A stretch of DNA of 64,000 nt from assembly GCA_963782985.1 (NCBI GenBank), contig CAWALU010000012.1, forward strand, positions 310,001-374,000, written 5' to 3'. The position numbers and the translations under genes are program-made. The notes below the pieces were generated by a model, which did no database searches, was not told the DNA's origin, and saw only the letters and a list, made by a program, of their open reading frames with translations. Below, piece after piece: positions 1 to 8,389 of this stretch. Numbering within the stretch: position 1 is the stretch's first letter; each line of letters opens with the position of its first letter. The stretch is from CAVSWT01 sp963782985 (GTDB taxonomy: Bacteria; Bacteroidota; Ignavibacteria; Ignavibacteriales; Ignavibacteriaceae).

Positions 1-1
1 T

Positions 2-243
2 CTTTTCCGACTTCTCCAAATGGGAGAAAAGTTGAAATTGCCGCATTCGAGACCAATGCCAAATATAGGTTCTAATTGTCACGAGCTTCGAATAAATGAT
101 GAAAGAAATACTTGCGAATTATTTATAGAATTGATTTTGACGCCATAATAATTCTTGAAGTGTTTAATAAGAAAACTCAGCAAACGCCTAAGCAAGTTAT
201 TGACTTATCTAAAAAAAGAATAAAGGATTATGACAATGGATAA
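2..243 (+). pseudogene. HigB-type toxin, 5'-truncated by window edge and frameshifted
   Basis: Two plus-strand frames join into one HigB/Gp49-like (RelE superfamily) toxin, a ribosome-associated mRNA endonuclease family. The first frame from base 2 reads the family signature 'PHSRPMPNIG' and 'CHELRINDERNT'. After about position 113 the continuation 'RIIYRIDFDAIIILEVF' and 'TPKQVIDLSKKRIKDYDNG' lies in another frame and stops at 241-243. One base, probably the last G of a Trp codon, appears to be missing near 113-115. The first frame would otherwise stop at 146. The 3' end overlaps the antitoxin start by 14 bases, the usual toxin-first arrangement. Either the toxin is dead or this is a sequencing error. 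The start codon lies outside the window. Confidence 0.75.
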
Positions 244-547
244 ACAGAAACAAAAAAGCCTTGAGAAAAAAGGATGGAAATTTGGTTCAACAGCAGAATT
301 TCTGGGTTTGTCGGAAGAAGAATCTTCATACATTGAATTAAAGATGAAACTAAGCGCCAATTTAAGAAAAGTGCGCACAGAGCAAAAACTAACGCAAATT
401 GAACTTGCAAAAGTTATAAAGTCAAGCCAGTCGCGCGTGGCAAAACTTGAAACAGGCGATCCCTCAGTTTCTCTTGATCTTATCATTAGATCTCTATTAG
501 CTCTTGGAACATCAAAAAAAGAAATTGCCCGCGCCATATCATCTTAA
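230..547 (+). CDS. higA: HigA-type antitoxin, XRE-family helix-turn-helix protein
   Basis: This 105-aa protein is the antitoxin partner of the HigB-like gene it overlaps. The N-terminal part (about residues 14-34, 'GWKFGSTAEFLGLSEEE') is characteristic of antitoxins paired with Gp49-like toxins. A helix-turn-helix of the Cro/C1 type follows at about residues 44-96, with 'LTQIELAKVIKSSQSRVAKL' and the typical 'GDPSVSLDLIIRSLLALG' end. In the family, the antitoxin binds the toxin and represses the shared promoter. The frame is intact although the toxin is broken, so it may persist as a solitary regulator. A second ATG two codons downstream is equally possible as the start. Confidence 0.85.
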   Translation: MTMDKQKQKSLEKKGWKFGSTAEFLGLSEEESSYIELKMKLSANLRKVRTEQKLTQIELAKVIKSSQSRVAKLETGDPSVSLDLIIRSLLALGTSKKEIARAISS

Positions 548-558
548 TATTTTATGCT

Positions 559-596
559 AAAGATATTTTCTCCGTATCAGTATCCAATATCTTTTT
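559..596 (+). terminator. possible terminator after higBA
   Basis: Nine-base arms AAAGATATT (559-567) and AATATCTTT (586-594) flank an 18-base loop and are followed by a short T run, 12 bases after the higA stop. The stem is A/T-rich and the loop long, so this is a modest candidate for the transcript end. Confidence 0.35.
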
Positions 597-675
597 AAAA
601 CCTTTTTATATTTACTTAGAGTCATTGGCAGTAAATTTTTATAGCGAGCTATTATATTTCAGAAGACAAATTATA

Positions 676-885
676 CTAAAAGTAAAAATCTCTTACTTCC
701 ACTTCGCAGGCATCCGGGTCAAACTCTATAAGAAAATTAATAAACTCTTTGGCATAAACATTATCTTTTTTCTTCTTATACTGTTCAACAATTTCTTCTA
801 ATTTTTGATGATCTAAATTTGTGTTTACGTAATGTTTTTCTTCATGATCATCAAACAATCTATATATAACTGAACATTTATTCAT
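676..885 (-). CDS. small hypothetical protein (69 aa)
   Basis: The family is not recognised. The protein is 69 aa and charged, with a Lys/Glu-rich central segment ('QYKKKKDN' at about residue 35) likely to be helical, and an acidic C-terminal part ending 'EVEVRDFYF'. There is no signal peptide or membrane segment, so it is probably cytoplasmic. A good ribosome-binding site (AAGGAGAG) lies about 6 bases before the ATG, the main reason for calling it real. It sits 19 bases downstream of the acyl-CoA dehydrogenase stop on the same strand, so it is probably the last gene of the etfBA-ACAD operon. Function is unknown. Confidence 0.6.
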   Translation of the reverse strand: MNKCSVIYRLFDDHEEKHYVNTNLDHQKLEEIVEQYKKKKDNVYAKEFINFLIEFDPDACEVEVRDFYF

Positions 886-904
886 TTTACGTCTCTCCTT
901 TATT

Positions 905-2626
905 TTAATTTAAAATAGTATCTGCATGAAGTATATCAGAATATAATTCCGATTTTATAGCTTCCGCATTTTTCTTTGCTTTGGAAAGCGAATCAATTAT
1001 ATAACGCTTCGCGGTAAAAATTCTATGCTGATCTTCGTTTGCTTCATTTAGTAAAAGATAACCGATGTAAAGATATGAGTAAAGTTCAACTAAATCTTTT
1101 GAGGCAACTTCCTGCAGCGCGTTATCTTTTTTGTTTTTAACATACTTTAAACTGTCTAAAAATAATTCACGGATTTCTTTTAAATTATCATGCAGTCTCA
1201 GTAAACTTCCTTTGTACTGTTTCTTTTCGCACTCATTAAAATAATCAGACAGCACATCATTTATAACGCCGCCTGAAGCCGCTACAATCTGCATTTGAGA
1301 CGTGCCTTCATAAATATTAGTTATGCGGGCGTCGCGCACCAATCGTTCAATCATAAACTCTTTCATATATCCGGTGCCGCCGTGAATTTGAAGAGAGTCG
1401 TACGTAATTTTATTTGCCGACTCGCTCAAAATATATTTTGCAATGGGAGTTAAAAGAGCTACGACTTTTGCGGCTTCTTTTTGCTCTTCAATAAATTCAG
1501 CAAAAGATTTTTTCTCCGCTTTTAATTTATCAACTAAATCATCCAGCTTTTCTTTTTTATCCAGCCATAATGAAGTTGAATAAAATAATGAACGGTTCGC
1601 TTCAAGCGTAACGCGCATATCAATAAGCATATTTGAAATTACGGGCAAATTGTAAATTGGTTTTCCGAATTGCTCTCTCGCTTTTGCGTACTTTAACGCT
1701 TCTTCATAAGCCTGCTGTGAAATACCCAATGACTGCGCGCCTATTCCAACTCTTGCCCGGTTCATTAAATAAATAACATATTTCAATAAACCAAAACGTC
1801 TTGTTCCGACAAGCTGCGCAGGCGTGTCGTTAAACTGCAACTCGCATGTAGGCGAGCCGTGAATTCCAAGTTTATGTTCAATGCGTCTTACTTTCAGTGT
1901 TTCATCGCCGTAACAGACGAACATGCTTAAACCGCGGGCGTCTTTTGTTCCCGGTTCAGTCCGCGCTAAAACTAAAAGCACTTCGCCGTTTCCGTTAGTT
2001 ATAAATCTTTTTACGCCGCGCAAAAACCAATTGCCTAATTCATCTTGATAAGCGTTTAATTTTACGGCTTGAAGATCGGAGCCGGCGTCAGGTTCGGTTA
2101 AAGCCATTGCGCCGGTAAATTCGCCGGTAGAAAACTTGTGAAGGAATTCTTCTTTTTGAATATCGTTGCCGAATTGCGCTATAGTTTTAGCTATATCCTG
2201 AAGTCCAAATATATTCATAAGCGAAGCTTCGGCGCGGGAAATTAATTCCACCGCCATCATATAAATTGTAGTTGGGAAATTAAGTCCGCCGTACTCTCTC
2301 GGCAAAATCATTCCCATCAGTTCGGCTTTGGAAAGCATTTCAATCGCTTCTTTGGTTCCCTTTGCATATTCAACTTTTCCGTCTTTGAATATTGCGCCTT
2401 CTTCATCAATCTTCGCTGCGCGAGGCGCAATAAAATTAGCGGCAATGTCTCCCACGACTTCTAAAACTTTTCTATAATTTTCTTTTGCGTCTTCATAATT
2501 AATGGGGGCGTGCTGAAATTTTTCAGAATGCTTGAAATAATCTTCCGTTAATTCAACAACTTTTTTCAAATCAATCTTTTCAAATTGATATAACAAATCC
2601 CGATTATCTAAAAAATAATTTGCCAT
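905..2626 (-). CDS. acyl-CoA dehydrogenase family protein
   Basis: A flavoprotein that introduces an alpha-beta double bond into acyl-CoA and passes electrons to ETF. The N-terminal helical domain spans about residues 1-165. The middle beta domain has the FAD/substrate signature 'MALTEPDAGSD' (about 174-184) and 'FITNGNG'. The C-terminal helical domain contains 'QIHGGTGYM' and the catalytic-base motif 'IYEGT' (about 438-442). At 573 aa it is longer than the usual ~380 aa, with an extra helical C-terminal region (about 470-573) as in long-chain bacterial ACADs. Its start lies 4 bases after the etfA stop, so it is co-transcribed with its electron acceptor. Chain-length specificity cannot be read from sequence. 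Confidence 0.93.
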   Translation of the reverse strand: MANYFLDNRDLLYQFEKIDLKKVVELTEDYFKHSEKFQHAPINYEDAKENYRKVLEVVGDIAANFIAPRAAKIDEEGAIFKDGKVEYAKGTKEAIEMLSKAELMGMILPREYGGLNFPTTIYMMAVELISRAEASLMNIFGLQDIAKTIAQFGNDIQKEEFLHKFSTGEFTGAMALTEPDAGSDLQAVKLNAYQDELGNWFLRGVKRFITNGNGEVLLVLARTEPGTKDARGLSMFVCYGDETLKVRRIEHKLGIHGSPTCELQFNDTPAQLVGTRRFGLLKYVIYLMNRARVGIGAQSLGISQQAYEEALKYAKAREQFGKPIYNLPVISNMLIDMRVTLEANRSLFYSTSLWLDKKEKLDDLVDKLKAEKKSFAEFIEEQKEAAKVVALLTPIAKYILSESANKITYDSLQIHGGTGYMKEFMIERLVRDARITNIYEGTSQMQIVAASGGVINDVLSDYFNECEKKQYKGSLLRLHDNLKEIRELFLDSLKYVKNKKDNALQEVASKDLVELYSYLYIGYLLLNEANEDQHRIFTAKRYIIDSLSKAKKNAEAIKSELYSDILHADTILN

Positions 2627-2630
2627 AAAT

Positions 2631-3650
2631 TTATCTCAGCTTTTGTTTAAATGCGTTAATGAACATAGGGATAATCTGCGCTGCGTCGCCCACAATTCCA
2701 TAATGGGCAATACCGAAAATTGGCGCATCGGGGTCGCTGTTAATTGCAATAATTTTATTTGATTCCTGCATTCCCGCTCTATGCTGAATTGCGCCTGAAA
2801 TACCGCAGGCAAAATAAAGTTTGGGGCGAACAGTTACGCCCGTTTGTCCAACTTGCCTTTCAGGAGGAACAAAGCCCGCATCCACTGCGGCGCGCGAGCC
2901 GGCAACTTCACCGCCGACTACCGCGGCAAGTTCATGAATAAGTTTAAAATTATCTAATGTACCCATTCCGTAACCGCCTGCAACAATAATGGGCGCGGCT
3001 TTTAAATTAACTTTGTTTTCCTGTCTGTGCTGTTCAATTATTTTTATAAGATCATCACCCAAAGATTTAATGTACGGAACTTCGTTAATTTTTCCCTTTA
3101 CAGATTTCTCAACAGGCTCCATTCTCATAACGCCTTCGCGCACAGTTGCCATTTGTGTTTCTGTATTGGGAGTAATAATTGTGGCAATAATATTTCCGCC
3201 GAATGCAGGTCTTATCTGCAAAAGCAAATCCGGATATTCTTTCTTCAGATAAGTAACATTTGAAATTTCAAGATCGGTGCAGTCTGCGGTCATCCCGCTT
3301 TTGGAATGCGAGGCAACGCGCGGCGCTAAATCTCTGCCGATTACAGTAGCGCCGAATAACAATATTCTCGGCTTATGAATTTCAACTAATTCAGTTATAA
3401 TTCTGCTGTAAGGAATTGTTAAATAATTTTGAAGGTCGGGATGCTCAATTACAAAAACTTCATCAACGCCGTATTTAAAAGTTTCTTCAGCGAGGGGTTT
3501 AATTTTGTTTCCTATAACGATGGATTTTAATTTTCCTTTAAGGCTGGCGGCTAACTTTCGTCCTTTAGATAAAAGTTCCAAACTTACATCAGCGGGTTTA
3601 CCGTTTCTTTGTTCAATAAAAACCCAAACATCTTTATTAATATTCCCCAT
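2631..3650 (-). CDS. etfA: electron transfer flavoprotein subunit alpha
   Basis: The 339-aa ETF alpha subunit forms a heterodimer with EtfB and carries electrons from acyl-CoA dehydrogenase to the membrane quinone pool. The N-terminal alpha/beta domain occupies about residues 1-200. The C-terminal FAD-binding domain (about 210-339) shows 'VAGGYGMG', 'VGQTGVTVRP', 'CGISGAIQH' and 'INSDPDAPIFGIAHYGIVGD', matching the conserved FAD contacts of the family. Length is typical. It lies between etfB and the dehydrogenase with 4-5 base gaps, a classical ETF operon. The start at 'MGNINKDVWVFIEQ' fits the family N terminus. Confidence 0.95.
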   Translation of the reverse strand: MGNINKDVWVFIEQRNGKPADVSLELLSKGRKLAASLKGKLKSIVIGNKIKPLAEETFKYGVDEVFVIEHPDLQNYLTIPYSRIITELVEIHKPRILLFGATVIGRDLAPRVASHSKSGMTADCTDLEISNVTYLKKEYPDLLLQIRPAFGGNIIATIITPNTETQMATVREGVMRMEPVEKSVKGKINEVPYIKSLGDDLIKIIEQHRQENKVNLKAAPIIVAGGYGMGTLDNFKLIHELAAVVGGEVAGSRAAVDAGFVPPERQVGQTGVTVRPKLYFACGISGAIQHRAGMQESNKIIAINSDPDAPIFGIAHYGIVGDAAQIIPMFINAFKQKLR

Positions 3651-3655
3651 AATTT

Positions 3656-4546
3656 TTATCCTAAAATATGATCTTCAAATAATTTGTCAATTAATTTTTC
3701 TATTCCGGCTTTTGTAGGCTCAATCGAATCGTGATTGCTTCCTGCTAAAACAACCGATTCAACTTTATGCACTTTAGTGGGCGAGCCATGAACTCCGCAT
3801 CTTTCAGCGTCAAGCTTTAAATCATCCATTGTAAAAGTTTTTATGTATAAATTTTTTGAAATGTATTCCTCCTTCAACTGATCAATATAAAGCAAAGAAT
3901 TTCCTTCGGTTAATTTTTCAAGCTCCATTAAAGTTTTGGCATTTTTATAAGCCATTATTCTTTTAGCTTTAAATGGACGCGGGAAGCAGGCATCTTTAAG
4001 CACGGTAATTAAAACGGGAAGCTTCGATTCCAAAATTTCATAACCGCCGTCTATCTTCTTTTTTATTTTTACAGATGAATCCCCAATTTCTAAAATCTCC
4101 TCAGCGTAAGTGATTTGAGGTATATTTAATTTCTCCGCTGTCTGCGGACCCACCTGCGCGGTGTCGCCGTCAATTGCCTGTCTTCCCGCAAAAATAAAAT
4201 CAAAGCCGCCTATTTTTTTTATTGCTTCGGAAAGTACGTATGAAGTAGCGAGAGTGTCGGCGCCGGCAAATTTCCTATCGCTTATCAGAACTGCATCATC
4301 AGCGCCCATAAATAGACATTCGCGCAAAACGTCCGATGCTCGCGGAGGTCCCATTGTTATAGCGGTAACCTTGCCGCCGGTTTTGTCTTTAATTTGAAGG
4401 GCTAATTCTAAAGCTGTGCGGTCTTCGTGGTTAAAAATTGCGGGGAGTTTGGATCGGTTTACCGTGCCGTCTTCCCTCATTACTTGCCCGGAAATGTTTG
4501 CAGTATCGGGAACCTGCTTGACTAAAACTATACTGTGTTTCCCCAT
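3656..4546 (-). CDS. etfB: electron transfer flavoprotein subunit beta
   Basis: ETF beta subunit, the AMP-binding partner of EtfA. The N terminus 'MGKHSIVLVKQVPDTANI' and the internal 'ALELALQIKDKTGGKVTAITMGP' and 'FAGRQAIDGDTAQVGPQ' are diagnostic. The frame extends four codons further upstream to a TTG at 4558, but the ATG at 4546 is chosen. It restores the family N terminus and has GAGG about 8 bases upstream. At 296 aa it is longer than the common ~255 aa, which is usual for the larger Ignavibacteria/Thermotogae-like EtfB. It is the first gene of the etfB-etfA-ACAD operon. Confidence 0.93.
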   Translation of the reverse strand: MGKHSIVLVKQVPDTANISGQVMREDGTVNRSKLPAIFNHEDRTALELALQIKDKTGGKVTAITMGPPRASDVLRECLFMGADDAVLISDRKFAGADTLATSYVLSEAIKKIGGFDFIFAGRQAIDGDTAQVGPQTAEKLNIPQITYAEEILEIGDSSVKIKKKIDGGYEILESKLPVLITVLKDACFPRPFKAKRIMAYKNAKTLMELEKLTEGNSLLYIDQLKEEYISKNLYIKTFTMDDLKLDAERCGVHGSPTKVHKVESVVLAGSNHDSIEPTKAGIEKLIDKLFEDHILG

Positions 4547-4648
4547 CGGGATCCTCAAAATTTATTTTGAACAAAATTACTAAAAATCATTTGTATGGCG
4601 CAATAAAAAATGCGTTCTTATTTAAAAATAGAATTGAGAAAATGTAAT

Positions 4649-6418
4649 TTAAATTTTTCTTTTTCTTTTGGTTGAACTTGTGGATTTTTTATTTCCAAAA
4701 GATTTGTAATCATTTCTCTTATTATTTCCTCTATCAGATTTTCCCTTGCCTGTTTTTCTTCTATCAAAATTTTGGCTGCGCGATTCTTTACTTCGCCCCT
4801 TTCCTTTTTGCTGTGCAACTTCAATTGCAATTTCACGGCTCTTTAAAAATTTATTTTGAAATGATTTAATCATTAAATCATCGTAGCTGCTGTCGGTTTC
4901 AAAAAATGAAAAGTTCTTTAAAATTTCTATGTCGCCGATTTCAATATTTTTCACGCCAGTATAATCGTTTATCATTCCAATTAAAGTTGCGGGTTTTAGA
5001 CTATCCACATTACCCAAATTTATAAAGTAACGAGTAAAGCCAAGCGAACTCCGCCCATCTTTCCCTGAATATTTAGAATCGGAAGGATGATTTAAATCGG
5101 CGGCGTTTTTGTAATAATCAAGAAATCGGTTAAACTCAACCGAGACAAACTTTTTAATTAGTTCTTCACGGTCAAGCCATTCCAACTTTTTATAAATTTC
5201 AGGAAGGAAAGCATTTATTTTGCTGTCGTCAACCTCAACTTTTTCCATTCTATCAACAAGATAAAAAAGCTGCTTTTCACAAATTTCTTTTCCCTGCGGA
5301 ATAGGAAGATATTCAAATTTTTTATTTAACTGCTTTTCAAGATAATGCAGCTTATGTTTTTCTTTTAAATTTGAAATTACAATTGAAGTTCCCTTCTTCC
5401 CCGCTCTTCCGGTACGACCGCTGCGATGCGTATACACTTCAAGTTCATCGGGCAAATTATAATTTATTATGTGGGTAAGATTTTCAACATCCAAACCGCG
5501 GGCGGCAACATCTGTGGCAACTAATAAAGATACATTTTTAATGCGGAATTTATTCATTACAGTATCTCGCTGCGGCTGAGATAAATCGCCGTGCAAAGCG
5601 TCAGAATTATAACCGTCGTTTAATAATTGTTCGGCAACTTGTTGAGTTTCTTTTCGCGTGCGGCAAAAAATTATTCCATACACTTCGGGATGAAAATCCA
5701 CAATTCTTTTCAATGCAAGATAGCGGTCTTTTTCGTGAACCATATAACAAATATGATTTACATTTTCAGCGCCTGAATTTCTTTTTCCGATTGTAATTTC
5801 AACCGGCTCTTTCATATATTTTTTTGAAATAGATTTTATTTCCTGCGACATTGTCGCCGAAAAGAGAAGCATGTTTTTGTTTTTTGGCGTAACTTTTAAA
5901 ATCGCTTCAAGGTCGTCGCTGAAGCCCATATTCAGCATCTCATCCGCTTCATCTAAAATTACAGTTTGAATATTTGAAATATCAACAATCTTTCTTTTTA
6001 TCAAATCAATTAATCTTCCCGGCGTAGCGGAAATTATATGCACCCCTCTTTTTATAGTTGAAATTTGTCTTTCAATATTTGCGCCTCCAAATACGGCGGC
6101 AATTTTTAAACCGGATTTAAACTTTGCATAAGTTGTTAAGTCATCAGCGATTTGCAGACAAAGTTCCCGCGTAGGCGAGAGAATTAAATATTGAGTTTGT
6201 AAATTTTTAATATTTGTTTTTTGAATAATGGGCAAACCGAATGCCGCAGTTTTACCCGTGCCTGTCTGCGCCAACGCTATTACATCTTCAGCTTTTGAAT
6301 CCAACAAAATTGGGATTACTTTTTCTTGCACCGGCATTGGAGCTTCAAAACCCAATTCGCTTATGGCTGATAATATTTCTTTTTCTATTCCGAGTTCTTC
6401 AAATTTATTTGTCATCAA
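4649..6418 (-). CDS. DEAD-box ATP-dependent RNA helicase (DbpA/CsdA-like)
   Basis: A 589-aa ATP-dependent RNA helicase likely acting in ribosome assembly or cold adaptation. All core motifs are present: Q-motif Phe plus 'PMPVQEKVIP', Walker A 'AQTGTGKT' (about 50-57), 'SPTREL', 'TPGR', 'LDEADEML' (about 155-162), 'LLFSATM', 'ATDVAARGLD' (about 301-310) and 'HRSGRTGRAG' (about 331-340). A DbpA-type RNA-binding domain follows at about 470-545. A strongly basic Arg/Lys/Ser tail runs to the end, as in CsdA/DeaD. It is monocistronic, with a roughly 490-bp gene-free region upstream that could include a long regulated leader. ATG is used; the second codon is also ATG. Confidence 0.95.
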   Translation of the reverse strand: MMTNKFEELGIEKEILSAISELGFEAPMPVQEKVIPILLDSKAEDVIALAQTGTGKTAAFGLPIIQKTNIKNLQTQYLILSPTRELCLQIADDLTTYAKFKSGLKIAAVFGGANIERQISTIKRGVHIISATPGRLIDLIKRKIVDISNIQTVILDEADEMLNMGFSDDLEAILKVTPKNKNMLLFSATMSQEIKSISKKYMKEPVEITIGKRNSGAENVNHICYMVHEKDRYLALKRIVDFHPEVYGIIFCRTRKETQQVAEQLLNDGYNSDALHGDLSQPQRDTVMNKFRIKNVSLLVATDVAARGLDVENLTHIINYNLPDELEVYTHRSGRTGRAGKKGTSIVISNLKEKHKLHYLEKQLNKKFEYLPIPQGKEICEKQLFYLVDRMEKVEVDDSKINAFLPEIYKKLEWLDREELIKKFVSVEFNRFLDYYKNAADLNHPSDSKYSGKDGRSSLGFTRYFINLGNVDSLKPATLIGMINDYTGVKNIEIGDIEILKNFSFFETDSSYDDLMIKSFQNKFLKSREIAIEVAQQKGKGRSKESRSQNFDRRKTGKGKSDRGNNKRNDYKSFGNKKSTSSTKRKRKI

Positions 6419-6911
6419 ATTTTTTCTTTTTATTAATGAATGAATCTTACAGAAACTGTAATAATTTTATTTAGTGTTTAATTTGTGCGTGAATTTAATG
6501 AGGATAAAACGGGTTAGAATTTTTTTATTAGTTTGGATTTTTTCTTTAGAAGAATTGAAATAGAAATAATCTCAATTAAAAAAGGAAACTCACTTAATTC
6601 GGATGTAAATTTACAAAAATAAAATAAGAATTAGGCTATAATTTTAGGGGGAATAAAATGCAAAAAAAAACAAGGAACTATCCCCTATGCATAAATCTTT
6701 AGCTCTACTTTTATAATAACAAAACCGTTTTTAAATAATGACCGCGAGAAGCAGGTCATTCAGAAGGAAACTTTTTCTTACTGAATGACATACAAGCGTA
6801 TTAAACCAAAAGTAGCATTCGTGGTCGAAGATTATTGAAATATAATTTCCACAACTCAACTTGACATTATAAAGACTTTTGAAACAACTTCTAAAATTTT
6901 TATAAAAAATT
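6419..6911. other. gene-free intergenic region
   Basis: No credible gene is visible on either strand between the helicase start and the 3' end of the lipoprotein gene. It contains a 15-base dyad TTACAG-AAA-CTGTAA (6447-6461), 29 bases before the helicase ATG. It also contains a pair of overlapping hairpins (6737-6789), listed separately. The remainder is A/T-rich sequence that probably holds the helicase promoter and leader. Confidence 0.6.
6737..6789. repeat. overlapping inverted repeats (REP-like or attenuator-like)
   Basis: Two mutually exclusive hairpins share the segment GTCATT. The first pairs AATGACC (6737-6743) with GGTCATT (6754-6760). The second pairs GTCATTCAG (6755-6763) with CTGAATGAC (6781-6789). 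Both are perfect stems of 7 and 9 base pairs. The region lies between the lipoprotein stop and the helicase start, so it could be a terminator, a repetitive palindrome or a switch. No T run follows on the minus strand. Confidence 0.5.
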
Positions 6912-7631
6912 TTACTTTGCGTCTTCCATTAAAACTTCATAAGAGTAACCGTAACCGAAATCTTTATTCAAAGCAATCTTACCTTCAAACGTAACCACAT
7001 CGCCTACTTTCACATCTTTATTAGTGGTAACGGTTAAATCATAATTATCGCCGCTGCTGGTGCCGTCTTGAATATGCGCCCAATTTTTATCCATTATATC
7101 TGAATTAAAAGCGGTAATCTTACCTTTAATTTTGACGGTTTTATTTTCATAAGATTTTTTATTTGCAAACAATTTGGAAATAGTTATTCCGCCTTCAGCA
7201 GGCGCAATTGATACATCTTCCTTTTGAATATTTGGCTTGCCCATTTGTCCATTATTTCCGCCCATCATTGGCTGCTGCGATGAAGTTGGATGCGTACTAA
7301 TATCCTGCACGAATAACACTGATTCAAAAGTTCTGTTCAAATCGGCGCTTTTAAAATTTTCCATTTTAAGACCTTTGTCAAAATAAACTGTCTCTCCCGT
7401 TTCCATTGGTCTTTTAGTTATCGCAATCCAATAATCATTTCCGTTTTCGCTAAGCCTTAAATAAGTATATGATTTAGCTTCTAACACTTCTTCAACCTTA
7501 GCTTTATGCGCAGTGGTTTGTAAATCATTTTCTGCAGCAGCGTCTGTTTTTAAATCTTCATTTTTTTTATCCTGGCAAGCCGTTATAAGCAGCATAGTTA
7601 AAATTGAAATAAAAATAATCTTAAGTTTCAT
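6912..7631 (-). CDS. lipoprotein with OB-fold-like domains (NrfJ-like)
   Basis: A 239-aa exported lipoprotein. A hydrophobic signal ends in lipobox 'LITAC' with Cys19, so it should be anchored to a membrane. Residues about 45-110 resemble a small beta domain ('YWIAITKRPMETGETVYFDKG') of the type seen in NrfJ-like proteins beside cytochrome genes. A linker rich in Met, Gln and Gly follows. Residues about 145-239 form an OB-fold-like domain ('VKIKGKITAFNSDIMDKNW', 'VGDVVTFEGKIAL'). It is a single gene flanked by non-coding DNA. The exact role is unknown; a function in binding or maturation at the cell envelope is inference only. Confidence 0.7.
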   Translation of the reverse strand: MKLKIIFISILTMLLITACQDKKNEDLKTDAAAENDLQTTAHKAKVEEVLEAKSYTYLRLSENGNDYWIAITKRPMETGETVYFDKGLKMENFKSADLNRTFESVLFVQDISTHPTSSQQPMMGGNNGQMGKPNIQKEDVSIAPAEGGITISKLFANKKSYENKTVKIKGKITAFNSDIMDKNWAHIQDGTSSGDNYDLTVTTNKDVKVGDVVTFEGKIALNKDFGYGYSYEVLMEDAK

Positions 7632-7769
7632 TTTTTTCCTTTATTAAACATTAAAAAATATCGATGGAAATATAATAAATATTTTGTAGTAATTGTCTTA
7701 CCAAATTTTAGGATTAAAAAGTTAGCGTGTTCAAATTCATCATTAAAATTTTGGTCATCTATTTTTACC

Positions 7770-7796
7770 TAAACATTTAAATTTATGCGCCGATAA
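7770..7796 (+). promoter_or_regulatory. sigma-28 (FliA) promoter of cheW-mcp
   Basis: TAAA at 7770-7773, exactly 15 bases, then GCCGATAA at 7789-7796. This is a perfect match to the FliA consensus TAAA-N15-GCCGATAA of motility and chemotaxis genes. It lies 67 bases before the cheW ATG, giving a leader of about 60 bases. The -35 continues CATT rather than GTTT. Confidence 0.85.
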
Positions 7797-7863
7797 TACT
7801 TTTGTAAACGTAAATAAATTTTGTAATAATATAAATATATGTTCAGCAAAAATGAGGGAATCA

Positions 7864-8349
7864 ATGAGCCAACCTAAAAATTTAAACATAGATCCGAAAG
7901 AATTACTACAGCAAGTAAGCTTTAAAATTGGCAATGAAGAATTTGGTGTGGATATTTTATCTGTTAGGGAGATAAATAGATTAACACAAATTACAAAACT
8001 GCCTAATGCACCAGATTTTTTTGAAGGCGTAATAAACCTTCGTGGAAAAATAATTCCCGTAATAGACTTAAGAGTTAAGCTGGGAATGATTAAAAAAGAC
8101 TTTGGAGATACAACAAGAATAATTGTAGTAGAAATAAAAGGGCGAACAATCGGATTTATAGTTGATGAAGTAAAGGAAGTTTTACGTATTCCTATAGAAA
8201 TAGCCGAACCCGCACCCGATTTTTTAATAAGAAAAAACGGCGAATATATTACTGCAATTGCAAGGCTGGAAGACCGGCTGCTTATTCTATTGGATTTGGA
8301 AAAAATACTTTCAAATACAGAATTTGAGATGCTGGAAACAGCGGCATAA
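7864..8349 (+). CDS. cheW: chemotaxis coupling protein CheW
   Basis: CheW scaffolds CheA to chemoreceptors in the cytoplasmic signalling array. The 161-aa protein is a single CheW domain. It has 'FKIGNEEFGVDILSVREI' near residue 20, the receptor-contact region 'GVINLRGKIIPVIDLRVKLG' (about 60-79), and 'IGFIVDEVKEVLRI' further on. The ATG at 7864 is preferred over the one at 7852 because GAGGG lies immediately upstream of the former. A receptor gene starts 40 bases downstream, and a perfect sigma-28 promoter precedes the pair. No cheA is present in this window. Confidence 0.95.
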   Translation: MSQPKNLNIDPKELLQQVSFKIGNEEFGVDILSVREINRLTQITKLPNAPDFFEGVINLRGKIIPVIDLRVKLGMIKKDFGDTTRIIVVEIKGRTIGFIVDEVKEVLRIPIEIAEPAPDFLIRKNGEYITAIARLEDRLLILLDLEKILSNTEFEMLETAA

Positions 8350-8389
8350 AAGTTAATTAATAAACCATATTATAAATAAAGGAGACGAA

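Noticed and set aside
205..537. Antisense open frame across higA
   Set aside because: It has no family likeness and mirrors the well-supported antitoxin gene on the other strand.
4618..4836. Lys/Glu-rich open frame overlapping the helicase 3' end
   Set aside because: It lies in another frame of the basic helicase tail, whose A/G-rich codons create long open frames by chance.
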